A DNA stretch of 5,435 nucleotides, from assembly GCA_945874815.1 (NCBI GenBank), contig CAMCIE010000117.1, forward strand, positions 1 through 5,435. The letters run 5' to 3'. This stretch comes from an uncultured Bacteroidales bacterium. Lineage in GTDB: Bacteria; Bacteroidota; Bacteroidia; Bacteroidales; UBA932. Both the position numbers and the translations under genes were made by a program. Of the stretch, positions 1-5,435 are shown piece by piece (within the stretch, counting starts at the first letter, position 1; each line of letters starts with the position of its first letter). A model generated the notes under the pieces. The model saw only the letters and a program-made list of their open reading frames with translations, searched no databases and was not told the DNA's origin.

Positions 1-697
1 TGCTTGACTTCTTGGTAGTGATGAGAACGACACCGTTGGCACCACGGGCACCGTAGATAGCTGAAGCAGCTGCATCCTTGAGGACTGAGATTGACTCGAC
101 ATCGTTAGGGTTGATATCTGAGATTGAACCGTCATAAGGCATACCGTCAAGGACATAAAGCGGAGCAGAACTTGCGCTCATTGAACCGATACCACGGATA
201 CGGATTGAAGAGCCGTTAGATGCAGGGTCTCCTGAAGAAGAAATCATCTGCACACCCGGAGTGGTACCTGCGAGTGCACTTGTCACGTTTGTAGAAACGT
301 GGCTCGCAATCTTTTCGCTGTTGACCACAGCAGCAGATCCCGTGAATGAGCTCTTGGTTGCCGTACCGTATGCAACGACGATGGTCTCGTCAAGGCTTTC
401 GGTATCACTCTCCATAACGACTTCAATCTGCCTTCTGCCGTCGATTGAAATCTCCTGAGCCTTGTATCCGATTGACGAGAATACAAGGTGGCCCTGACTT
501 GGCACGCTAATTGAATAGTAACCGTCCGCGTCGGAGCTGACTCCGGTCATTGTACCTTTGAGATGCACTGAGGCAAACGGAATAGGGCTGCCGTCCTTAG
601 CATCTTTGACATGTCCGGATACTGATATGTTCTGCGCAAAGACTGCAGAAGAAACCAGCACCGCCAACATTGTGAAAAATAGTCTCATTTTTCTCAT
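1..697 (-). CDS. SusC/RagA-family TonB-linked outer-membrane transporter, N-terminal part (cut by left window edge)
   Basis: Reading from ATG at 697 gives 232 open codons with no stop before the window edge; full SusC proteins are about 1,000 residues, so only the start is here. Residues 1-21 are a signal peptide (MRKMRLFF, hydrophobic core, cut likely after VFA before Q22). Residues about 26-97 form the carboxypeptidase-D-like domain typical of SusC N-termini (SVSGHVKDAKDGSPIPFASV; SSIGYKAQE). A TonB-box-like stretch follows (DETIVVAYGT, 103-112), then the plug domain with the hallmark motifs SIRIRGIG (164-171), PLYVLDGMPYDG (179-190) and SVLKDAAASAIYGARGANG (204-222). By family knowledge it forms a TonB-driven outer-membrane channel importing glycans or peptides with a SusD lipoprotein; any susD would lie beyond the left edge, and the substrate cannot be inferred. 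An in-frame ATG at 688 is an alternative start. No Shine-Dalgarno is visible, normal for Bacteroidetes. Confidence 0.96.
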   Translation of the reverse strand, partial: MRKMRLFFTMLAVLVSSAVFAQNISVSGHVKDAKDGSPIPFASVHLKGTMTGVSSDADGYYSISVPSQGHLVFSSIGYKAQEISIDGRRQIEVVMESDTESLDETIVVAYGTATKSSFTGSAAVVNSEKIASHVSTNVTSALAGTTPGVQMISSSGDPASNGSSIRIRGIGSMSASSAPLYVLDGMPYDGSISDINPNDVESISVLKDAAASAIYGARGANGVVLITTKKSS

Positions 698-824
698 AGT
701 TGATACATTTTACTGTTAAACATAAATATTGAATTTCGTTCGTTCCATACACTACACTGGAATCGCACTTAATAACGGGCATTTTCCAATGCACCGAATT
801 GCAAAGATTGGCATCTTTTTTTTA

Positions 825-1004
825 AAATCCAAACTATTTAAGTTACTGATTTTTAGTCATATTTAATTATTAGACTAAACTTCCGTTTAAAAGTGTAAGA
901 AAATCCACACCGAAACTAACGAAATCCACATTCTTCCCTTGTTACGGTTTATAATCATAACTTTTAAAAAAGTTACATTATTTCATCTAACGTGTCAAAA
1001 TCCA
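825..1004 (+). repeat. Four dispersed direct copies of AAATCCA
   Basis: The word AAATCCA occurs on the plus strand at 825-831, 901-907, 922-928 and 998-1004. The middle two extend to AAATCCACA and start 21 bases apart, close to two helical turns, which would put them on one face of the DNA. The fourth copy lies in the loop of the inverted repeat at 987-1021. This could be a set of regulator-binding sites upstream of the susC-like gene, but chance in A/T-rich DNA is not excluded. Confidence 0.35.
958..975. repeat. Short A/T palindrome (TAACTTTT / AAAAGTTA)
   Basis: TAACTTTT at 958-965 is exactly repeated in inverse as AAAAGTTA at 968-975, with AA between. It is A/T-rich and could be an operator half-site pair or chance. 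It lies 12 bases before the stronger inverted repeat at 987-1021. Confidence 0.4.
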
Positions 1005-1021
1005 ATACTCTGACACGTTAG
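987..1021. repeat. Perfect 11-bp inverted repeat, 13-nt loop, downstream of the lipocalin remnant
   Basis: CTAACGTGTCA at 987-997 pairs perfectly with TGACACGTTAG at 1011-1021 across a 13-nt spacer. On the minus strand it sits 57 nt beyond the stop of the lipocalin remnant, where a terminator would be expected, but no T-run follows on that strand. On the plus strand it is followed only by a short TTTG. It could be a transcript-end stem or a dyad operator. The core GACACGT also appears in direct orientation at 1072-1078, next to the lipocalin stop, giving three copies of the core (one inverted) within 90 bases. Confidence 0.6.
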
Positions 1022-1078
1022 TTTGTTGCTCAATCTGCCTATTTACATCATTATCAGTCCAAAATAACACAGACACGT

Positions 1079-1443
1079 CTATCTCCATATCAGTTTTGAT
1101 GTGTCATATCCCCTGCTGCTGGCCTCAAGGATAACCGGCTCAAGCTTCGAATCCGGGACAGCCGGGGTACGGGACAGAATCCAGAGAAATTTGCCTTGCC
1201 ATCCTTCCATCCGGAATTGATGACGTCGATTTTTCCGTCATCGCGCAGGAGATATTCTGCGACCACGTTTTCCATGCCCCTTTCGAAAGAATGGTCGAAC
1301 CGGGCGATTTCGTACCAGGTGCCAAGGTAGCGAGTCAAATCGAGTGATTTCACCGGAGTATTGTCCACCCGGGCGGCACAAATACATGAAGGCAGCGATG
1401 CCAGAACTGACATCACTGCCAAAAGAGTGATTATTCGTTTCAT
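1079..1443 (-). pseudogene. blc: Blc-type lipocalin lipoprotein, inactivated by an internal deletion with frameshift
   Basis: Reading from ATG at 1443, 83 codons match the N-terminal half of bacterial lipocalins: a signal peptide with a possible lipobox (LPSC, Cys20), RYLGTWYEIARFDHSFERG (38-56) containing the lipocalin GxW motif, and the strand pair EYLLRDDGKIDVINSGW (63-79). After DGK (to 1195) this frame continues as unrelated sequence to a stop at 1090. In a different frame, from 1195 to a TAG stop at 1081-1079, the C-terminus of the same family reappears (GKFLWILSRTP, then RGYDTSKLIW). The roughly 50 residues that normally lie between, including the usual KVSFFGPFYGGY-type strand, are absent. 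Intact family members are about 175 residues; 83 plus 38 plus 50 fits this. The junction carries a tandem GGCAA-GGCAA. Blc proteins sit in the outer membrane and bind lipids; this copy should be non-functional. A longer start at 1635 is rejected because the signal peptide begins at 1443. Confidence 0.9.
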
Positions 1444-1544
1444 AGTGACCTGATTTGCGGATGCAAGAATTCTTACACCCTGATTATAAGCCACTTCCAT
1501 CAAAATCTGTGCCCGTATGAGAAACTCAATCTGACTTTGGACGA

Positions 1545-1575
1545 TTTGTTTCAATAGGATAAATTCATATATTTG
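1545..1575 (+). promoter_or_regulatory. Consensus Bacteroidetes promoter for the ATPase/nuclease gene
   Basis: TTTG at 1545-1548 (-33 element) is separated by exactly 19 bases from TATATTTG at 1568-1575, a perfect match to the Bacteroidetes -7 element TAnnTTTG. Transcription would start around 1580-1583, giving a leader of only about 20 nt that carries the Shine-Dalgarno sequence. A second TTTG at 1536-1539 is too far upstream to fit the normal spacing. Confidence 0.75.
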
Positions 1576-1590
1576 TGGGTTGAAGCAATG

Positions 1591-1598
1591 AAAGGAGG
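1591..1598 (+). promoter_or_regulatory. Strong Shine-Dalgarno (AAAGGAGG) of the ATPase/nuclease gene
   Basis: AAAGGAGG ends 5 nt before the ATG at 1604 and contains the full GGAGG complement of the 16S anti-Shine-Dalgarno sequence. It fixes the start at 1604. It is unusual here: the susC-like and head-GIN genes in this window start behind A/T-rich leaders with no such motif, as is normal for Bacteroidetes. Confidence 0.8.
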
Positions 1599-1603
1599 CT
1601 GAT

Positions 1604-3364
1604 ATGATTGATCCGAATACCGGGAAATACCGCAAGAGAATCCCTTACGGGATGATGAATTTCGAGGCCGTGCGCAGTGATGACTGCTACTATGTTGACA
1701 AAACTCGCTTCATAGAGAAGATAGAGAGTGCCAACAAGTTCTTCTTTTTCATCCGTCCGAGAAGGTTTGGCAAGAGTTTGACTTTGTCAATGCTAAGGTA
1801 TTATTATGATGTCCTGCAGAAGGACAAGTTTGAGCAGTTATTCGGCGGGCTCTGGATTGGGGATCATCCTACTTCGGAGAGAAATTCATACCTTATCATA
1901 TATCTGAATTTTGCGGTGGTCAGCGCTGATATCAATGACTACCGGAAGTCTCTGGATTCATATTGTGACATAGTCTTCCAGTCGTTCTGCGACCGTTATT
2001 CGGACAGGCTTCCGGATGGGATGAAGCAAGAAGTGGCACAGCGATATGGCGCTGTAAATCAGTTGTCATATATCTGTGACGAATGTTTCAAGGCCAATCA
2101 GAAAATTTACTTGTTCATCGACGAATACGATCATTTCACCAACAAGATACTTTCCGAGCCTGGGTGTCTCGAGGAATACAAGTCCGAAACGCACGGTACA
2201 GGGTATCTTCGCAATTTCTTTGATACGGTCAAGGCCGGTACGGATTCCGCAATCCATCGCTGCTTTGTGACGGGAGTGGCTCCTGTGACGATGGACGACC
2301 TGACGAGCGGTTTCAACATAGGCACGAACTATTCCCTTTCTCCGGAGTTCAACGAACTGACCGGTTTCACCGAGCAGGAGGTGCGTGACATGCTGACCTA
2401 CTATTCAAGCGTGTCTCTTTTCAACCACAGCGTGGATGAGCTCATAGAGATGATGAAGCCTTGGTATGACAACTACTGCTTTGCTCCCGAGTGCTATGGA
2501 AGAACCACTATGTATAATTCCTGCATGGTCCTGTATTTTGTCGACAACTACATCCGCTACAACGGTCAGGCTCCAAGCCGGATGATTGAGGAAAACATCC
2601 GCGTGGACTACAACAAGCTCCGCATGCTCATCCGCAAGGACAAGGAGTTCGCCCACGACGCATCGGTGATTCAGACTCTTGTTAATCAGGGATTTATCAC
2701 GGGGGAACTGAAGACAGGCTTCCCGGCGGAGAAGATTGCCGAGCCGGACAACTTCGTCAGCCTGCTGTATTATTTCGGCATGGTCAGCATCGACGGAACA
2801 TATAAAGGCAACACCAAACTTTCCATCCCGAACGAGGTCGTCCGCGAGCAGATATTCAGTTATCTGCTTGACACTTACCGCGATGTGTCATTGGAGCGGG
2901 ATGACTATGATAAAAACAAACTGGCCCAGGACATGGCCTGGGACGGCGACTGGAAGCCGTTCTTTGAATACATTGCCGAGTGCATGGGACGTTTCGCATC
3001 CCAGCGGGACAAGCAGAAGGGCGAGGCGTTCGTACACGGATTTACTCTCGCGATGACCTGCCAGAACCGCTTCTGGAGGCCGATATCCGAGCTTGACAAC
3101 AAGCAGGGCTATGCAGACATCTTCCTGTGTCCTCTTCTGGACATCTTCCACGACATGGAGCACAGCTACATAATTGAGCTGAAATATGTAAAGAGCAGCG
3201 AGCCCCGGAGCCGCATCGAGTCGGCCCGTCAGGAAGCCGCGGCACAGGTCTGCCGTTATGCCGGGACAGATGTAGTCCGCGAAGGCGTGCGCACGACCAC
3301 CCTCCACAAAATCATCACCGTCTGGTACGGCACCGACATGGTCGTCTGCGAGGAGGTAAAATAA
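1604..3364 (+). CDS. AAA-like ATPase fused to a PD-(D/E)XK nuclease-fold domain
   Basis: This 586-residue protein matches the two-domain family with an N-terminal AAA-ATPase-like domain (PF09820 type) and a C-terminal PD-(D/E)XK domain (PF08011 type), often present in several copies in Bacteroidales and Firmicutes genomes. The family-typical start motif YYVDKT is at 29-34. The P-loop is the family's variant RPRRFGKS (51-58), lacking the canonical first glycine. A Walker-B-like IYLFIDEYD is at 168-176, followed by FVTGVAPVTMDDLTSGFN (221-238). The C-terminal domain keeps the catalytic pattern: Glu474, Asp505 in GYADI, Glu525 and Lys527 in IIELKY, and a downstream helix with Gln548. There is no signal peptide or membrane segment, so it is cytoplasmic. 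The cellular role of the family is not established; ATP-dependent DNA processing or defence is inference. Length and motifs indicate an intact gene. It has its own promoter, and no hairpin-type terminator is seen directly after the stop. Confidence 0.93.
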   Translation: MIDPNTGKYRKRIPYGMMNFEAVRSDDCYYVDKTRFIEKIESANKFFFFIRPRRFGKSLTLSMLRYYYDVLQKDKFEQLFGGLWIGDHPTSERNSYLIIYLNFAVVSADINDYRKSLDSYCDIVFQSFCDRYSDRLPDGMKQEVAQRYGAVNQLSYICDECFKANQKIYLFIDEYDHFTNKILSEPGCLEEYKSETHGTGYLRNFFDTVKAGTDSAIHRCFVTGVAPVTMDDLTSGFNIGTNYSLSPEFNELTGFTEQEVRDMLTYYSSVSLFNHSVDELIEMMKPWYDNYCFAPECYGRTTMYNSCMVLYFVDNYIRYNGQAPSRMIEENIRVDYNKLRMLIRKDKEFAHDASVIQTLVNQGFITGELKTGFPAEKIAEPDNFVSLLYYFGMVSIDGTYKGNTKLSIPNEVVREQIFSYLLDTYRDVSLERDDYDKNKLAQDMAWDGDWKPFFEYIAECMGRFASQRDKQKGEAFVHGFTLAMTCQNRFWRPISELDNKQGYADIFLCPLLDIFHDMEHSYIIELKYVKSSEPRSRIESARQEAAAQVCRYAGTDVVREGVRTTTLHKIITVWYGTDMVVCEEVK

Positions 3365-3389
3365 AGAACATTTTTTTGCAACATTTTCA

Positions 3390-3397
3390 TAATTTTG
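3390..3397 (+). promoter_or_regulatory. Candidate -7 promoter element for the head-GIN gene
   Basis: TAATTTTG matches the Bacteroidetes -7 consensus TAnnTTTG and lies in the 115-nt gap before the head-GIN gene, which would give a leader of about 75-80 nt. No TTTG lies 19-21 bases upstream, where the -33 element should be; the nearest TTTG (3375-3378) is only 11 bases away. The gap makes an independent promoter likely, but this assignment is tentative. Confidence 0.3.
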
Positions 3398-3479
3398 GCG
3401 TCATATATTCGGGAGTGCAGAAAAATGCATGAAATTTGCGCTCCGGAACCATAAGGCTAATTTTAAATATATATTGATT

Positions 3480-4268
3480 ATGAAAGCTAAAACATTGTTC
3501 GGACATGCACTCATGTCCATTTGCGCGCTGGTCATTGCAACTTCTTGCGGCAATGCGGCAATTGCAGGAAATACCAAGACCATAGAGATACCTGTTACAA
3601 AAGACTACAGGGAATTATCAGTAAGCTCTGCCATTGATGTAATCTGGTCTGAAAGCGCTTCAGCCGTTGAGCTGACAGCTGATGAAAACGTCATCAACAA
3701 AGTAAAAGTCGAAAGAATCGGTCCGAAGCTCAGCATCTATGTAAAAGGGATGAACATGAATTCCAAAAGCGGATCCATCAAAGTCATTCTCCCTTCTTCC
3801 AGCATGATTGACGACATAGAAATCAGCGGAGCATCGATATTCGTATCTGACACCCCGGTCAATGCATCGAAACTGGATGTTGACCTCAGTGGAGCAAGCC
3901 GGTTCCAGGCAGACCTCAATGTCGCAGGAAAACTTGATATTGAATGTTCTGGCGCATCGGAACTTTACAGCACAGTCACTGCAGGAAAACTCTCAGTTGA
4001 CCTTTCTGGAGCTTCAATGGCAGCCTTGTCAGGAAATGCAGGACTCACAGAAATAGAACTTTCGGGTGCATCTGCCCTCAAAGCGGCATCGTCTCCTGTC
4101 GTTACGGCTGACACAGAATGTGAACTTACCGGTGCGAGTGCAGCAAGAATCGACTGCAAAGGCCACATCAAAGGAACAGCCTCAGGGGCATCTTCCATCA
4201 GATTCGGTTCTGAAGTTCTCTCTGCAAGAATCTCCTGCACAGGAGCATCCTCAGCAAAGGCAAATTAA
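3480..4268 (+). CDS. Head-GIN (DUF2807) domain lipoprotein
   Basis: The protein has 262 residues from ATG at 3480. Residues 1-23 are a lipoprotein-type signal (MKAKTLFGHALM, then VIATSC with Cys23), so it is probably exported and lipid-anchored. Residues about 35-110 carry the head-GIN opening (FDV-type segment AIDVIWSES, 51-58; KVILPSSS, 101-108). From 114 onward the chain is a repeat of a beta-strand plus a [ST]GAS turn, seen eight times (116, 137, 157, 176, 195, 217, 235 and 254), 18-22 residues apart. This is the parallel beta-helix pattern of PF10988 proteins. Members are widespread in Bacteroidetes; a surface or adhesion role has been suggested but the function is not established. An in-frame ATG at 3429 would add 17 charged residues before the signal peptide and is rejected. 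Its stop overlaps the stop of the convergent HAD gene. No Shine-Dalgarno; the leader is A/T-rich. Confidence 0.92.
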   Translation: MKAKTLFGHALMSICALVIATSCGNAAIAGNTKTIEIPVTKDYRELSVSSAIDVIWSESASAVELTADENVINKVKVERIGPKLSIYVKGMNMNSKSGSIKVILPSSSMIDDIEISGASIFVSDTPVNASKLDVDLSGASRFQADLNVAGKLDIECSGASELYSTVTAGKLSVDLSGASMAALSGNAGLTEIELSGASALKAASSPVVTADTECELTGASAARIDCKGHIKGTASGASSIRFGSEVLSARISCTGASSAKAN

Positions 4269-4936
4269 TCCCAGAGGTGGAAGAAATCCAGAATTTCACT
4301 CCACAGCATATCATTCACAGCGGGGCCGTCACAGCCTCGCTGTGATTCTTTTTCTATCAGATGAATGAATTGAAGGCCTGCGTCAATGGATCCTCCGTCT
4401 GTGGAAACCTTGTCACCTATCATCAGGGCATCCTGTGGTTCAACGCCCAGATGTTCGCAAACATTCAGGAAGGTCCGCGGACAAGGCTTGAGTCCACCCG
4501 CATCAGGGGATTCCAGAACTGCATCAAAGTGCAGGTTTTCAAGTCCGCATGCCTTAAGTTTTTCAGCCGCAAGGCCATAATCGGAAAGCACAGCAACAAG
4601 CCAGCCATCTTTCCGGAGTTTCTGAATAAGTTCCACAAGATGAGGGCGCGCCTTGAACTGTTCACGGATAATACGCACCTGTGCAGGCAGATAAATCTCC
4701 CAGAACCACTTCCGGCATCGCTCAGCCCTGCGTGACGACCCCCTGCCCATCAAGGAAAAAAGATTGTCATAATAGTCTTTGCTGCAAGCGAACTCCCTGC
4801 CCTGCAAACGTTTGCGGCAGATTCTCTCTCTGGCAAGCATACAGATGTGAAAGGGGTCTGAGGCAATGAGCCTCAATGCAAAATGGTCTGGCCGATAAAG
4901 AGTCCCGTCAACGTCAAATATAACCGCTCTTCTCAT
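4265..4936 (-). CDS. HAD-superfamily hydrolase, phosphatase-like
   Basis: A 223-residue cytoplasmic protein with all four HAD motifs: motif I DVDGTLY (8-14; nucleophile Asp8 and acid Asp10), motif II with Ser118 in VLSDYG, motif III Lys150 in GLKPCPRTF, and motif IV GDKVSTD (Asp175 and Asp180). A helical cap lies between motifs I and II (about 15-95), as in subfamily I (phosphoglycolate-phosphatase/haloacid-dehalogenase-like) enzymes. The expected activity is phosphate-ester hydrolysis with Mg2+; the substrate cannot be told. The ATG lies 2 nt after the stop of the upstream GH3-like gene (TGA-TA-ATG), so the two are probably co-transcribed and translationally coupled. The last codons overlap the stop of the convergent head-GIN gene, and residues 195-208 are encoded over a plus-strand terminator hairpin. 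Motif spacing is complete, so the gene looks functional. Confidence 0.93.
   Translation of the reverse strand: MRRAVIFDVDGTLYRPDHFALRLIASDPFHICMLARERICRKRLQGREFACSKDYYDNLFSLMGRGSSRRAERCRKWFWEIYLPAQVRIIREQFKARPHLVELIQKLRKDGWLVAVLSDYGLAAEKLKACGLENLHFDAVLESPDAGGLKPCPRTFLNVCEHLGVEPQDALMIGDKVSTDGGSIDAGLQFIHLIEKESQRGCDGPAVNDMLWSEILDFFHLWD
4315..4353 (+). terminator. Intrinsic terminator for the head-GIN transcript, inside the 3' end of the HAD gene
   Basis: TCACAGCGGGGC at 4315-4326 pairs with GCCTCGCTGTGA at 4334-4345 (12 pairs, one of them G-U; 7-nt loop), followed directly by TTCTTTTT (4346-4353). It lies 46 nt after the head-GIN stop codon and acts in the plus direction. In the minus direction the stem is not followed by a T-run, so it should not stop the HAD transcript. 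It lies in coding sequence for HAD residues 195-208, which are beyond the last catalytic motif. Confidence 0.8.
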
Positions 4937-4938
4937 TA

Positions 4939-5435
4939 TCAGTCCTCACTAAGCGAATTTATCCACCTCTGGCGACGCTTATCCTGCATGAGCATGACGA
5001 GTTTGAACTGCCCGTCACGGGCGCCTTCCGAAAGGCTCTTCTTCTTGAAAAGATCGTAGGCATTCTTTTTCAGGACATAGGTTTTCGGTGCCTTGAGCCT
5101 GTTGGAAGCCCTCTTGGACTCATATTCGATATTCATCTTCTTCAGATTTTCATCCACAATCTGAGTGAATTTCTCTGCCTTTGAGCGACGCACCTTCCTG
5201 TTCTCAAACTCATAATAGAAATCATAGCGGGCATCCTCCGGATTTGCAAATCCAACAAAGAAATTCACCTTCCATTGAGTCTCTTTCTCCGCCAGACGCA
5301 CAGCTTCGATGAATTGTTTTTCATAAAGTTTTTCACCGGTAATGCTCACTATCCCATTGACTTTCTGCACCATGTGGATCTTCGGCGTCTTATGGTACCA
5401 TCCGCCCACCTCGACCAGGTCGTTCATATTGTAAC
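4939..5435 (-). CDS. GH3-like adenylating enzyme, C-terminal part (cut by right window edge)
   Basis: The frame enters from the right edge (open codons before Met at 5427, reading YNMNDLVEVGG), so the ATG at 5427 is internal and the true start is outside the window; 164 residues are visible. The pattern fits the C-terminal domain of GH3-type acyl-adenylate/acyl-acid-amido synthetases: QKVNGIVSITGEKLYE resembles the plant GH3 segment RKNVVLSIDTDKTDE, including the conserved Lys, and the end has SKRASNRLKAP followed by EGARDGQFK, as in other bacterial members. Full proteins are about 500-600 residues. In plants GH3 enzymes join amino acids to acyl acids through an AMP intermediate; the bacterial substrates are unknown to me. 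It is soluble, with no signal or membrane segment in the visible part. The HAD gene follows after 2 nt, suggesting a two-gene operon. The family call rests on motif memory, not alignment. Confidence 0.75.
   Translation of the reverse strand, partial: YNMNDLVEVGGWYHKTPKIHMVQKVNGIVSITGEKLYEKQFIEAVRLAEKETQWKVNFFVGFANPEDARYDFYYEFENRKVRRSKAEKFTQIVDENLKKMNIEYESKRASNRLKAPKTYVLKKNAYDLFKKKSLSEGARDGQFKLVMLMQDKRRQRWINSLSED

Larger units (their letters stand above)
698..1078. other. Gene-free A/T-rich intergenic region between the susC-like gene and the lipocalin remnant
   Basis: About 380 bases with no credible coding region on either strand and no tRNA- or rRNA-like sequence. It holds the upstream region of the susC-like gene, a long inverted repeat (987-1021), a short A/T palindrome (958-975) and repeated AAATCCA words. 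For the susC-like gene, the closest match to the Bacteroidetes -7 element TAnnTTTG on the minus strand is TATTTATG at 728-721 (one mismatch). I find no TTTG at the matching -33 distance, so its promoter is not assigned. Regulation of the susC-like gene probably lies here, but the sequence does not show how. Confidence 0.75.

Noticed and set aside
597..794. 65-codon minus-strand ORF
   Set aside because: It overlaps the signal-peptide end of the susC-like gene in another frame and has no recognisable content.
803..823. Hairpin AAAGAT/ATCTTT followed by a T-run, terminator-like on the plus strand
   Set aside because: The stem is only 6 A/T-rich pairs, part of the T-run is used in the stem, and no plus-strand gene lies upstream.
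1465..1474. Palindrome AAGAATTCTT upstream of the lipocalin remnant as an operator
   Set aside because: A lone 10-bp A/T-rich palindrome with no second copy or promoter around it is easily chance.
1444..1635. Longer start (ATG at 1635) for the lipocalin frame
   Set aside because: The extra 64 residues would precede a clear signal peptide beginning at 1443, run over the promoter and start of the divergent ATPase gene, and show no family similarity.
2888..3307. 139-codon minus-strand ORF
   Set aside because: It lies wholly within the ATPase/nuclease gene, antisense to its conserved nuclease domain, and shows no recognisable domain.
3429..3479. Earlier start for the head-GIN gene
   Set aside because: It would put 17 basic residues before a normal lipoprotein signal peptide; ATG at 3480 gives the expected N-terminus.
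4232..4245. Palindrome CTCCTG-CA-CAGGAG as a terminator for the HAD transcript
   Set aside because: The stem is short with an overly tight loop and there is no T-run on the minus strand; it is also normal coding sequence of the head-GIN gene.
4361..4735. 124-codon plus-strand ORF
   Set aside because: It is antisense to the HAD gene, has no family resemblance and is a shadow of conserved HAD codons.
5425..5427. ATG at 5427 as the true start of the GH3-like gene
   Set aside because: The frame stays open to the window edge, and a 162-residue protein starting inside the conserved C-terminal domain does not fit the family.

Overview
The window looks like a chromosomal stretch of a gut-type member of the Bacteroidales. 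Three things support this: the N-terminus of a SusC/RagA TonB-dependent transporter, a head-GIN (DUF2807) lipoprotein and a fused AAA-like ATPase/PD-(D/E)XK protein, all families common in this order. A Bacteroidetes-type promoter (TTTG, 19 nt, TAnnTTTG) and A/T-rich start regions without a Shine-Dalgarno sequence agree. Genus cannot be told from this sequence.

Layout. At 1-697 (minus) lies the first 232 residues of a SusC-like outer-membrane transporter, running off the left edge. At 698-1078 is an A/T-rich gap with no gene but with several inverted and direct repeats. At 1079-1443 (minus) is a broken Blc-type lipocalin gene: its N-terminal 83 codons and C-terminal 38 codons are both recognisable, but about 50 middle codons are gone and the halves are in different frames. 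Reading away from it, at 1604-3364 (plus), is an intact 586-residue ATPase/nuclease-fold gene with its own consensus promoter and a strong Shine-Dalgarno. At 3480-4268 (plus) is a head-GIN lipoprotein. On the minus strand, a GH3-like adenylating enzyme (C-terminal 164 residues, entering from the right edge) is followed after 2 nt by a HAD-family hydrolase (4265-4936).

How they fit together. The GH3-like gene and the HAD gene form a tight, probably translationally coupled operon. It converges on the head-GIN gene, and the two stop codons share a TTAA palindrome, a 4-bp tail-to-tail overlap. The plus-strand transcript appears to end at a good intrinsic terminator inside the 3' coding part of the HAD gene. 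The remaining genes look independently transcribed, and the window shows no single coherent pathway.

The best-supported unusual points are the internal-deletion lipocalin pseudogene, the intragenic terminator with the overlapping convergent stops, and the strong Shine-Dalgarno/promoter pair before the ATPase-nuclease gene. I see no clear evidence of an undescribed multi-gene system, mobile element, CRISPR array or RNA gene.
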